Assembly (NCBI RefSeq): GCF_013002705.1
Contig: NZ_JABEND010000005.1
Coordinates: 62,001 to 126,000 of the forward strand
From: Nakamurella aerolata
Lineage (GTDB): Bacteria; Actinomycetota; Actinomycetes; Mycobacteriales; Nakamurellaceae
Direction: 5' to 3'
DNA: 64,000 nt
The notes below the pieces were generated by a model. The model had not been told where the DNA came from. It did no database searches and saw only the letters and a program-made list of their open reading frames with translations. The stretch's first letter is position 1. Every line of letters begins with the position of its first letter. Both the position numbers and the translations under genes were made by a program. Positions 54,753 to 63,600 of this stretch are shown piece after piece.

Positions 54753-55964
54753 ATGCCACATGCGGCCAGGCGCACCGCCGCGGCCGGGATCCTGCACGCC
54801 GATCTCGACTCGTTCTACGCCTCGGTCGAGCAGCGCGACCAGCCGGCATTGCGCGGCCGTCCGGTGGCGGTGGGCGGCGGCATCGTGCTGGCGGCGTCGT
54901 ACGAGGCGAAGGCGTGCGGGGTCAGCACGCCCATGGGTTCGGCGATGGCAAGGGCGCTGTGCCCCGAGCTGGTGGAGGTGCCGCCCCGGTTCTCCGCCTA
55001 CACCGAGGCCAGCCGCGCGGTGTTCAAGATCTTTCGCGACACCACTCCGCTGGTGGAGCCGGTGTCGATCGACGAGGCCTTTCTCGATGTCGGCGGCCTC
55101 GGCCGGCTGGCCGGGTCGCCCGAGCACATTGCGCACCGGCTGCGGCAGCGGGTGCGGGCCGAGGTCGGGTTGCCGATCAGCGTCGGGATCGCCCGCACCA
55201 AGTTTCTGGCAAAGGTGGCGTCCGGGTCGGCGAAGCCGGACGGACTGCTGCTGGTCCCACCGGACGGCGAGCGGGCGTTTCTGCATCCACTGCCGGTGGA
55301 GCGGCTCTGGGGCGTCGGGAAGGTCACCGCCGACAAACTGCACACCCTTGGGCTGCGGACGGTGGCCGATGTGGCCGCCACCGACACCGCCGCGCTGATC
55401 GCGCTGCTGGGCGCGCATACCGGCCGGCATCTTGCCGGGCTCGCCGCGCTGGCCGACGAGCGCGTGGTGCAGACCCGCCGGCGGCGCAAATCCATTGGGG
55501 CGCAACATGCTCTCGGTCGTGGCCGGCACACCAGGGCCGAATTGGACGGCTCGCTGACGGCGCTGGTCGACCGGGTGGTCCGGCGGCTGCGCACCGCGGG
55601 AAGACGCGGCCGTACCGTCACGCTGCGGCTCCGATTCGCAGACTTCCAACGGGTCACCCGCTCGACAACGCGGTGGGACGGCACCGATTCGACCGCCGAG
55701 GTGTTGGCCGCCGCCCGTGGCCTGCTGGACGCCGCCGGCACCCTGATCGCCGAGCGCGGCGTCACCCTGATCGGGGTGGCCGTCAGCAATCTGGACGACG
55801 CCGGCCAGCCGGCGCTGCCGTTCCCTGGTGACGCCGCGGCGCCGCCGCCGGAGCTGGACACCGCGCTCGACGCCATCCGCGACCGGTTCGGGTCCGCTGC
55901 CGTGGGCAGAGCCGCGCTGCTGGGCCGCGACTCCGGTCTCGCGGTGCCACTGCTGCCCGACTGA
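54753..55964 (+). CDS. dinB: DNA polymerase IV (Y-family)
   Basis: A 403-residue translesion polymerase. Catalytic motifs are ILHADLDSFYASVEQRD and VSIDEAFLDVGG, the latter with the metal-binding Asp-Glu pair; the helix-hairpin-helix is VERLWGVGKVTADKLHTLG and the little-finger domain follows (KSIGAQHALGRG). I choose ATG 54753, preceded by GAGAGG, because an upstream ATG at 54672 would place the LexA box inside the gene. It is SOS-regulated by the LexA box at 54719-54732. Its stop codon lies inside the first unit of a tandem repeat. Confidence 0.95.
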   Translation: MPHAARRTAAAGILHADLDSFYASVEQRDQPALRGRPVAVGGGIVLAASYEAKACGVSTPMGSAMARALCPELVEVPPRFSAYTEASRAVFKIFRDTTPLVEPVSIDEAFLDVGGLGRLAGSPEHIAHRLRQRVRAEVGLPISVGIARTKFLAKVASGSAKPDGLLLVPPDGERAFLHPLPVERLWGVGKVTADKLHTLGLRTVADVAATDTAALIALLGAHTGRHLAGLAALADERVVQTRRRRKSIGAQHALGRGRHTRAELDGSLTALVDRVVRRLRTAGRRGRTVTLRLRFADFQRVTRSTTRWDGTDSTAEVLAAARGLLDAAGTLIAERGVTLIGVAVSNLDDAGQPALPFPGDAAAPPPELDTALDAIRDRFGSAAVGRAALLGRDSGLAVPLLPD

Positions 55965-56065
55965 GCTGCTGTCCGGCTGAGCTGCTGTTGCCCGGCTGAG
56001 CTGCTAACCGACTGAGCCGCTGCTGTCCGGCTGAGCTGCTAACCGACTGTGCCGCAGCTACCCGA
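55961..56065. repeat. Tandem 16/19-bp repeats after dinB
   Basis: Units beginning CTGAGCTGCT alternate between 16 and 19 bases: CTGAGCTGCTGTCCGG, CTGAGCTGCTGTTGCCCGG, CTGAGCTGCTAACCGA, CTGAGCCGCTGCTGTCCGG, CTGAGCTGCTAACCGA and one decayed copy. The dinB stop codon is in the first unit, so the array forms its 3' untranslated region. The unit is related to that at 30051-30114. Confidence 0.85.
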
Positions 56066-56224
56066 CTGTCTGCATCCGCCGGCCGCCGGGGCCCGGTGCA
56101 ATGGACCCCAACAATGGCTCCCAACACCAAGAGTTGGTCCGGGTGGCGGGTGCGCTCCCGGCGACTGTGTTGCCGTCGGCGCAGCGTCGCTGCGTCCGCA
56201 GCACCACGCCGGTATGTTCGGCGG

Positions 56225-57256
56225 GTGGCAGCCAAAGCCGATGACGCCGTGGGCAAGCCGATCGAGTTGCAGGTGGACGGGCTCCCGATCCGGTTCACCT
56301 CACCCGAGCGCATGTACTTCCCCGAGATCGGCGCCAGCAAGCTGGAGCTGGCGCAGTACTACCAGGCGGTCGGCCCCGGCATCGTCAACGCGCTGCGCGA
56401 CCGGCCGTGCATGCTGCATCGTTTTCCGTCCGGCCTGACCGGCGACAAGGTGCACCAGAAGCGGGTGCCCAAGGGCGCTCCCGAGTGGCTGCCGACCGTT
56501 CAGGTGTTCTTTCCGCGTTTCAAGCGGACAGCGGACGAGCTGTGTGTGGAAAAGCTCGCCGACGTGATCTGGGCGGTGCAGATGTCGACCGTCGAGTTCC
56601 ACCCGTGGAACAGCCGCAGTGCAGATGTGGAGCGCCCCGACGAGTGGCGGATCGACCTTGACCCGGGCCCGACCTGTCCGTTCTCCAGGGTGCAGCGGGT
56701 GGCCGACGTGGTGCACGAGGTGCTCGATGACCTCGGCGCCGTCGGCTGGCCGAAAACCTCTGGTGGCAAGGGATTGCACATCTACGTGCGGGTGGCACCA
56801 GACCACAGCTTCACCGATGTGCGCCGCGCCGCGCTGGCCTTTGCCCGCGAGGTGGAACGCCGGGCGCCGCAGGACGTCACCACCACTTGGTGGCGCAAGG
56901 ATCGTGATCCGTCGCTGGTGTTCGTCGACTACAACCAGAATGCTCGCGACCACACCATCGCCGCCGCCTACTCGGTGCGTGGGATGCCCGATGCCAGGGT
57001 CTCGACGCCGATCCGTTGGGCGGAGATTCCCGACGTCGACCCGAGGGACTTCACCATCCGCACCGTGCCGGCCCGCTTCGCCGAGCTTGGCGACCTGCAT
57101 GCCGGCATCGACGAGGCGGTGTTTTCCCTTGCGCCGCTACTGGAATGGGCCGAACGCGACGAGCGCGAAGGCCTGACCGACAAGAGCGATGAAGTGCCGG
57201 TCGACGCCGGCCAGGTGGGAAAGGGCGGGAGCGAAAGCCATCCGCGAGATCGCTAG
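56225..57256 (+). CDS. Stand-alone LigD-type polymerase/primase (PrimPol)
   Basis: A 343-residue archaeo-eukaryotic primase-like polymerase, as in the polymerase domain of NHEJ ligase D, but without ligase or nuclease domains. Motifs: LQVDGLPIRFTSPERMYFPE, HRFPSGLTGDKVHQKRVPKG, WRIDLDPGPTCPF with the catalytic Asp pair, TSGGKGLHIYV with the nucleotide-binding Ser-Lys-Gly and LVFVDYNQNARDHTIAAAYS with the third Asp. GTG 56225 gives the usual N-terminus; the ribosome binding site is weak. Mycobacteria have similar stand-alone PrimPols used in repair. It follows dinB after the repeat array. No ku or ligase gene is in the window. Confidence 0.9.
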   Translation: MAAKADDAVGKPIELQVDGLPIRFTSPERMYFPEIGASKLELAQYYQAVGPGIVNALRDRPCMLHRFPSGLTGDKVHQKRVPKGAPEWLPTVQVFFPRFKRTADELCVEKLADVIWAVQMSTVEFHPWNSRSADVERPDEWRIDLDPGPTCPFSRVQRVADVVHEVLDDLGAVGWPKTSGGKGLHIYVRVAPDHSFTDVRRAALAFAREVERRAPQDVTTTWWRKDRDPSLVFVDYNQNARDHTIAAAYSVRGMPDARVSTPIRWAEIPDVDPRDFTIRTVPARFAELGDLHAGIDEAVFSLAPLLEWAERDEREGLTDKSDEVPVDAGQVGKGGSESHPRDR

Positions 57257-57265
57257 CCTGAGCTG

Positions 57266-57817
57266 ATGACCGCCTCCGACCGCGACAGCACCACGCCGGA
57301 CACCAGCGATACCCCTGTGCTGGCAACGCTTTCCGGTGGCTTCAGGGTGATCGCCGCGCGGCCGCAGGATGTTCCGGCGATGGTCCGGCTGCTCGCGGAC
57401 GATCCGATCGCCACCGCCCGGGAGTCCGCTCCGGACGGGGCCGAGTACGCCGCCGCCTTCGCCGAGATCACGGCGGATCCGCGGCAACTGCTGGTCGCGC
57501 TGCTGCCGCCGAGCCCGGCTGCGGCGACCGGCGAAGCCGAGGCCGATGAGGTGGTGGGCACCCTGCAGCTGTCGTTCGTTGCAGGGCTGTCCCGGCGCGG
57601 AGCGACTCGGATGATCATCGAAGCAGTGCGGATCGCCCCTGCGGCCCGCGGCACCGGCGTCGGTTCCGAGCTGATCCGGTGGGCGCTGGAGCACGGCCGC
57701 GAGCGCGGCGCGGTACTGGCTCAGCTCACCACCGATCAACGACGTGAGGACGCGCATCGGTTCTACCGGCGGCTCGGGTTCGAGGGCACGCATCTGGGGA
57801 TGAAGCTGTCGCTGTGA
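57266..57817 (+). CDS. GNAT family N-acetyltransferase
   Basis: A 183-residue acetyltransferase with the acetyl-CoA loop in AVRIAPAARGTGVGSELIRW and the C-terminal HRFYRRLGFEGTHLGMKLSL typical of single-domain GNAT proteins. The first 30 residues are polar and variable. It begins 10 bases after the PrimPol stop and may be co-transcribed with it. Substrate unknown. Confidence 0.88.
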   Translation: MTASDRDSTTPDTSDTPVLATLSGGFRVIAARPQDVPAMVRLLADDPIATARESAPDGAEYAAAFAEITADPRQLLVALLPPSPAAATGEAEADEVVGTLQLSFVAGLSRRGATRMIIEAVRIAPAARGTGVGSELIRWALEHGRERGAVLAQLTTDQRREDAHRFYRRLGFEGTHLGMKLSL

Positions 57818-57820
57818 CCT

Positions 57821-57839
57821 CCGCCGGTACGTGCGGCGG
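57821..57839. terminator. Hairpin between convergent GNAT and NmrA-like genes
   Basis: CCGCCG and CGGCGG form a 6-bp stem with a 7-base loop right after the GNAT stop and before the convergent NmrA-like gene. It may serve both genes as terminator. Confidence 0.4.
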
Positions 57840-57865
57840 GGTGTCGAGGTAACGACCGGGCCGGC

Positions 57866-58867
57866 TCAGCCGGCGAAAGCCGCCCGGTGATCGGCCACCC
57901 ACCGAGTGAACGGTTGTGCCGGGCGCCCCAACAGCTCGGCCACCGTGTCGGTGACCGGCTCCGGGTTGTCGATCATCGCGCGTTGGCCGTCGATGATCGA
58001 CCTGGCGAACGACTCGGGCAGGCCGGCGAACAGCTCGCTCATCGCCTGCTGCTGGCTCAGCTCGACATAGGCGACCGGGCGGCCGATCACCTCGCCGATG
58101 TGCTCGGCGTACTCGCGCTGGGTGAGTTGCTCCGGCCCGGTCAGATGCAGGGCCTGATTCCGTTGGGCCTGATTCGGTTGGGCCTGGTGCTGTTGGCCCG
58201 GTGCGCTCGCGGCCCGACCCGCGGCGCCGCCGGGTGTCCGATCGCCAGGGGTGCCGGTGCGTGTCTGATCGCCGGTGGCTATCTGATCGCCGCCGGCGGC
58301 TGTCCGATCGCCGGCACCGGTCAGCGACTGCACCGCCACGGCGGCGAGGTCGTCCTCGTGGATCAACGCCCGCCTGGCATCGGCGGCCGGCCAGCGCACC
58401 GTCCCGGTCGCCCGAATGCTGTCGGCCCAGCCGAGCGTGTTGGCAGCAAAACCACTGCTGCGCAAGAAGGTCCACGGCACACCTGTCTCCCGGATCAGCC
58501 CCTCCAGCAGCGTGTGCGAACCCATGATTCCGCCCTGCCCTGCGGCGCTATCGGCACCGTGCGCCGACTGGTAGACGATGCGGCCGCCCGCGCCCCGAAC
58601 ACTGTCGGCGACGGCCGACACCACTCGCGGCGCGGCAGGATCGCCGGCGATCGAGGGGAACAGCAGGAACGCGGCGTCGGCCGGCCGCAGCGCGCCGAGC
58701 GAGCCGGGGTCGGTCAGGTCGGCGGGCACCGGCTCGACCCCGGCGGGAAGCGCGGCAGCCCGGTCGCGCACCACGGCGAACACCTGGTGTCCATCGGGTT
58801 CCTCCAGCAGCCGCTGCACCACCCGGCCACCGACCCTGCCGGTCGCGCCGGTCACTAGAATCCTCAT
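57866..58867 (-). CDS. NmrA-like NAD(P)-binding protein
   Basis: A 333-residue atypical short-chain dehydrogenase. The dinucleotide loop is MRILVTGATGRVGGRVVQRL and downstream features fit the NmrA group (PADAAFLLFPS, GRIVYQSAHGAD, TFLRSSGFAANTL). I choose the second of two close ATGs because GGGAG then lies seven bases upstream. A low-complexity insertion of about 55 residues (TGDQTRTGTPGDRT, then QAQPNQAQRNQAL) encoded by short DNA repeats (58150-58320) interrupts the C-terminal substrate domain. Function: possibly a redox sensor or quinone reductase; not certain. Confidence 0.85.
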   Translation of the reverse strand: MRILVTGATGRVGGRVVQRLLEEPDGHQVFAVVRDRAAALPAGVEPVPADLTDPGSLGALRPADAAFLLFPSIAGDPAAPRVVSAVADSVRGAGGRIVYQSAHGADSAAGQGGIMGSHTLLEGLIRETGVPWTFLRSSGFAANTLGWADSIRATGTVRWPAADARRALIHEDDLAAVAVQSLTGAGDRTAAGGDQIATGDQTRTGTPGDRTPGGAAGRAASAPGQQHQAQPNQAQRNQALHLTGPEQLTQREYAEHIGEVIGRPVAYVELSQQQAMSELFAGLPESFARSIIDGQRAMIDNPEPVTDTVAELLGRPAQPFTRWVADHRAAFAG

Positions 58868-59166
58868 GCGCATGCTCCCGTCGTCGTTTCCCGCCGCTCG
58901 GTGCGGCACAGCGACGGTATGAGTTCAAGCCGAGTTGAGGTCAACCCTCGACCGGGGCGGGCATCGGCCGTTCATCTCAAGCCATGTCCGGCCCTCTCAA
59001 CTGCGTGAATGAGCCGGAGTTGGGCTGATTTGGACCACGGGGCAGGTATATGTCATTCTTTGCCTAACCGCGCTGAATCCAGCCGCTGGTTCCCCTCCTG
59101 GTCCGACCACCCGGCTACCGCCTACCCTGCTCGCCGGCCGTCGACCCCTGCTGCAAAGGCCTTGCC

Positions 59167-59454
59167 ATGTTGCGTCGTCTTACCGCGGCCTCCGCCGCCG
59201 CCGTGCTGTCGCTGACCCTGCTGGCCGCTCCCCCGGCCGCGGCAAAGACGGTGAAGCCCAAGAGCTATCCGAACTGCGCTGCCCTGAACAAGGACTACCC
59301 GCACGGTGTCGGCAAGAAGGGTGCGAAGGACCGCTCGAAGAGCAAGTCCAAGAGCTTCCGCCCCGTCACCAACTTCACGGTCAGCACCACCGTCTACAAC
59401 CTGAACACCAAGCGGGACGCTGACCGGGACGGCATCGCCTGCGAGAAGCGCTGA
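59167..59454 (+). CDS. Secreted Excalibur-domain protein
   Basis: A 95-residue exported protein: signal peptide (TAASAAAVLSLTLLAAPPAAA), then a Lys-rich region and an Excalibur calcium-binding domain with YPNCAALNKDYPHGVG and the ending DADRDGIACEKR; the two Cys can form a disulfide and the Asp-rich loop binds calcium. The function of such small proteins in the envelope is unknown. The 299-base upstream gap holds its promoter but no other gene that I can support. A long hairpin follows. Confidence 0.9.
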   Translation: MLRRLTAASAAAVLSLTLLAAPPAAAKTVKPKSYPNCAALNKDYPHGVGKKGAKDRSKSKSKSFRPVTNFTVSTTVYNLNTKRDADRDGIACEKR

Positions 59455-59489
59455 TGCCGTCCCCGGCCGGCATTGCCCGGCACTGGAGC

Positions 59490-59539
59490 TCAGCGCGGAA
59501 GATCGGGCACCGAGTTCGGTGGCCGATCTTCCGCGCTGA
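59490..59539. terminator. Strong bidirectional terminator
   Basis: Perfect 17-bp arms TCAGCGCGGAAGATCGG and CCGATCTTCCGCGCTGA are separated by 16 bases that themselves contain CACCGA/TCGGTG, so the stem can extend to about 23 pairs with one mismatch. It lies between convergent genes (Excalibur gene and VOC gene) and should end both transcripts. Confidence 0.8.
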
Positions 59540-59605
59540 TGCACGCGGCGGGCAGCGGCGACGCGTAACCCGAGCGCGCCCGGCGGCGGCTACGGGTGAC
59601 TGCGG

Positions 59606-60028
59606 TCAGCGTGCCGCCGCCTCGGGTGCGCTGCCATGCACCGTGAGCAGATAGCCCTGTGGATCGGTGAAGCTGAACATCCGGCCGAAGGGCCCGTCGC
59701 TGGGCGGCGCGACGATCGGCACGTCGGCAGCCCGCAACCGCTGGTGCAGCCCGTCCGCGTCGGCGGTGGCCAGCCAGAGCGCAACGCCCACCCCTGGCCG
59801 CGGCGCCGCGGCTGCCAGGTCGACACCCGGCAACGGCTCACGCACCGCAAACGGGATGGGCGCGGTGTCGAACACCACTGCACCCGGCGGGCTGGCCGGC
59901 GCCGGCACCAGGCCGAGGACATCGCGGTAGAAACTCGCCGCCTGCTCCAGATCCTGCACCTGCAGGGCGATGAAGTCGCACCCGGTCACCGCGCTGGCGC
60001 CGGCTGGATTCGTTGTCGTCACTGGCAT
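59606..60028 (-). CDS. VOC-family (glyoxalase-like) protein
   Basis: A 140-residue protein of the vicinal oxygen chelate superfamily with two beta-alpha-beta-beta-beta units: CDFIALQVQDLEQAASFYRD, VLGLVPAPASPPGA, VGVALWLATADADGLHQRL and MFSFTDPQGYLLTVHGS. Metal ligands are partly recognisable. It is divergent from a MarR gene with two palindromic operators in the gap, so the MarR protein probably represses it; such pairs often handle toxic or antibiotic compounds, which is inference. Confidence 0.85.
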   Translation of the reverse strand: MPVTTTNPAGASAVTGCDFIALQVQDLEQAASFYRDVLGLVPAPASPPGAVVFDTAPIPFAVREPLPGVDLAAAAPRPGVGVALWLATADADGLHQRLRAADVPIVAPPSDGPFGRMFSFTDPQGYLLTVHGSAPEAAAR

Positions 60029-60067
60029 GTCTGTTGCTCCTTCACGATCGACACAGTTGACTGTTCA

Positions 60068-60085
60068 GTGTCAATATGTTGACAC
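60068..60085. promoter_or_regulatory. MarR operator 1 (VOC gene side)
   Basis: GTGTCAATATGTTGACAC is a palindrome of two perfect 7-base arms around TATG, 40 bases upstream of the VOC gene start, in the promoter zone. The same TGTCAA/TTGACA half-sites occur in a second site 46 bases away at the MarR start. Confidence 0.8.
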
Positions 60086-60115
60086 GAGACTCAGCCTGCA
60101 CCCGGATTCGTCATG

Positions 60116-60131
60116 TGTCAAGCTATTGACA
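60116..60131. promoter_or_regulatory. MarR operator 2 (overlaps marR start)
   Basis: TGTCAAGCTATTGACA is a palindrome of two 6-base arms around GCTA; its last base is the A of the MarR start codon. Binding here would block the MarR gene itself, giving autoregulation. Confidence 0.75.
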
Positions 60132-60631
60132 TGGCTACAGACGTGACGGGATCGCGGCAACAACCGGGGCGCTTCTCCGACCGAGTTGGTTATCTGCTCA
60201 AGCAGGTGGACAGTGTGCTGCGCGCCCGGATGGACGACGTGTTACGCCCGCTCGGCCTGACGGTTCCGCAGTACGCCTGCCTCGAACTGCTCGGCGCCGA
60301 GCCGGGACTCAGCGGCGCCGAGCTGGCGCGCGGCGCCTTCGTCTCCCGGCAGGCGATGAACCTGGTGGTCAAGGGCCTGCAAGACCGGGACCTGATCACG
60401 CGACCCGACACCGCGCCGTCCGGACGCAGCCGCCCCATCGAGCTGACCCCGGCCGGCGACACCCTGCTACGCACTGCGGCGGCCCGCGTCATCCAGGTCG
60501 AGACCATCATGGTGTCGCTGCTGTCCGACCGCCGGCTCCAGCAGCTGCGCAGCGGCCTGGAGTCCTGCGTCACCGCGCTGGAGAACCTCCCGCAACGGCC
60601 ACCGAACAGCGGCACGGTGCCGGGCGCCTAA
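60131..60631 (+). CDS. MarR family regulator
   Basis: A 166-residue winged-helix regulator. The start is ATG 60131. Features: FSDRVGYLLKQVDSVLRARM, LGLTVPQYACLELLGAEPGL, ELARGAFVSRQAMNLVVKGL and the wing TRPDTAPSGRSRPIELTPAG. It is divergent from the VOC gene with two operators of the same half-site in the gap, so it is a local repressor. Its stop overlaps the stop of the convergent macroglobulin gene by three bases (CTAA). Confidence 0.92.
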   Translation: MATDVTGSRQQPGRFSDRVGYLLKQVDSVLRARMDDVLRPLGLTVPQYACLELLGAEPGLSGAELARGAFVSRQAMNLVVKGLQDRDLITRPDTAPSGRSRPIELTPAGDTLLRTAAARVIQVETIMVSLLSDRRLQQLRSGLESCVTALENLPQRPPNSGTVPGA

Positions 60632-63600
60632 CCGATCACCACCCGGTCGGAAGCGCTGCGCCCAAAGGTTTCCGGTGCGTACATCTGCTCGGCCTTGGTC
60701 GGTGGCGCGACAAAGGTTCCTGGCACGGTGGCCCTGGCCTGGTAGCTGTAGGAGTACACCCCGCCCTGCAGCCAGGAGGTGAACGCCTCGGCGCGATCGT
60801 CCCGCAGATTCTGGTGCTCGTACCAGTAGGCGTTCCCCTGCTCGGCGCCGATGGGAGCAGCAGGATCGGCGGCAGGGCCGGCGTCTTTGCCTGCCCCGGT
60901 CTCGGCGGGCCGGGCGTCCGGCGCCCCACCGAGATCGCGGATCTTGGCCAGGTACTGCAGCGCCGACCGCACAGCGGCGTCCCTGCGGCCGGCGGACGCA
61001 CCGTCGAAGCCGTTCTTCTTGGCCACCAGCAGCGCCTGGGTGGCTTGGACGGAGGTGAACGGCTGCGACTTCTCGCCCTTGCGCCAGAACGGATACCCGC
61101 CGTCGTCGTTCTGCAGTCGGATCAGCTTGTCGATGTTGCCGTTCACCTGCTTGCGCAGAGCGTCCGGCGAAGGCAGCTCAGGGGCGGAGAACGACTGCAG
61201 CACGCTGCCGACCGAGGCGATCGCCAACACCTTGGTGGCCATCGCATCGGACGAGTCGTAGTCGTAATCGGCGAGATAGCCGAGCGCGTCGGACAGCCGG
61301 GTCAGTGCGGTCGACGAGGTGCTCACCTGCAGGCCGCCGAAGGCGTCGATCACCCCGGTAGGCGACTGCACTCGCTGGTCCAGCACGGTATTGCCGTCCA
61401 GCGATCCGTAGCTGGCGAAGGCCTCTGAGGTGCTGGGGGTGTACACCGGCAGCGTCAGCTGTGCGGCATCCGCTGCCGCCGGATCGTCGGCGGCAGCCGC
61501 AGCGACCCGGAACTCGGCGGTGCCGGCGCGGTCGGCCGTGACGGCGAAACGCACCTCGACCCGGCTCTTGGCCGGCACCTGAACCTGCTTGCCGACGGCG
61601 CCGGCGGTCGCACCGGTTCCGGCTCCGGCGACGGTCAGGTTCGCTCCCTGCAGCGCGACCTGGGCGGTCTGCGGGGTGTCCGTGGTGTTCTGCACCAGCA
61701 CCGGAACCTCGGCCTTGTCACCGAAATTCAGGAAACGGGGTGCGGTGGGCCGGACGGTCAGCGGCAGCGCGGCGGTCAGCGTGGCCTCGCCGGTGCCGAA
61801 CTGTGCTTCGCCGGCAACGGCGACGACCATCACCCGGTAGCGGGTGAGATTGTCCGGCAGCGTCACCGGCACCGCGGCGCTGCCGTCGGGCCCGGTGAGC
61901 ACGGACGGGCGGAACAGGGCCAGCGCGTCGAAGTTGTTGCGCAACTGGATTTGGGGCTGCGTCGGCCCGCTCTTGGCCGGCGCGGCCGCGGCGGGCGCGC
62001 CCTGGTCGCCCTGGGCGGCGGTGCGTTGGTCGCCGGTGGCCGCGCCGGCTGCGCTGCCACCGGCGACGGACTCCATGGCGCCGGCTGCCGTCGAGTCCCC
62101 GCCGGACTGCGGCGAAAGTTGTTGCGGGCCCAGCATCACCAGCGACCGGCCGAACCGGGTGTCGACTTCGGTGTTGCCGACCGGATAGAACGCGGCGAGC
62201 GGGTCGGCAAGCTGGTAGTCGCTCTGCGCCAGCACCGCCTCGTCCACGACGGCAACCTCGAATTCGCTGCCTTGCACCGGTTTTCCGTTCGCGTCCTTGA
62301 CGGTCACGTCGACGGTGGTCTTTCCGCCGGGCTTCACGGCCTGCTGCCTCGGCTTGGCGGTGACGGTCAGTTCGCGGCCGGCGGTGGAGACCGCAAGGTC
62401 CACCCGGCCGGTCGCGTAGGCCGGCCGGTTACCGGGAGCGGTGCCGCGTGGCACGGTGCCGACCACCTCGACGTTGGCGGTCACCGCCGGCAGCAGAGCG
62501 TCGGTCACCGGGACCCGCACCTGCGCCGTTCCGTCCTGCACCGTGAAGGTGTTGCTCGAGACGATGCCGTTGTGGTTCAACGTGATCAGCCCGGTTCCAG
62601 CGGCGATCGGCCCCTGGACGAACAGCACCGCGGTGTCTCCTGGCCGGTACTGCTTCTTGTCCGGGATCAGGGTGAGCTGCTGCTGGTCGACCCGGGTGTC
62701 GATCGAGTCGTCGCGGCCGGCCACCCAGCGGCTGACCTCGGTGCGGCTGGTGCGGCCCTTGGCGTCGGTGACGGTGGCGGTGATGCGATACTGCCCACCG
62801 GCCTTCGGCCTGAAGGTGCAGTCGACCGGCTTGGCGGTGGAGCGGACGGTGCAGGTCTGCTTGTCCGACAACGTTTCGGAGGTCTCGCCGCCGGCCCAAC
62901 TGCTGGTCACCTTGGCGGCCGTCACGGTGATGGCCCGCCCGGCTACAGCGGTGCCGGCGATGTCGGTGGCGATGAGGTTGACGGTGAGGGGCTGACCCCG
63001 ACCGATGAACGTCCCGTCGCCGCTGACCCCGACGTAGGCGTCGGCAGGATGCACCACAACGTCTGTGCTGTCGGCGATCTGCTGCCGGTTGACGTCGGTC
63101 ACGCTGGCTTGGGCGGTCACCGTCACCGGGTACCCGGCGGTGTCCGCACCGAGATCACCGACCTGCACGTCGAGATAGTCGCGGCCGGCGCCGTCGGTGG
63201 TTCCGCTGAAGTGTTGGACGTTGTCGTCCCTGGTGCCGCCGGGTCCGGGCGGCATCACGTCGCCGTACTGGCTGCGCGCGACGCCCTCGCTCAACCACCA
63301 CGGGCGCCAGCGGCCGAAGCTGAACTGTTGCCAACCGGGTGGGGCGTAGCTGGCCTCTGCGGTGCGCACCTGCCAGTCGACGGTGGCCTCGCCCAGCGCT
63401 CCCCCGGCGTAATAGGTGGCGTCGGCCTGTACCGCAAGGTCGCTGCCTCTGACGGCGGGAGCGGTGTCCACCCGCCGGGTGGCGACCTCGAAGGCCGGCG
63501 TCCGGAAGTCGGCGATCTGGAAGGTGTGCTCGCCGGTATCGGCGCTCTCGGCGCTGCCGGTCAGGGTGGTGGACAGCCGGGCGGCGCCGAGGTTGGCCCC

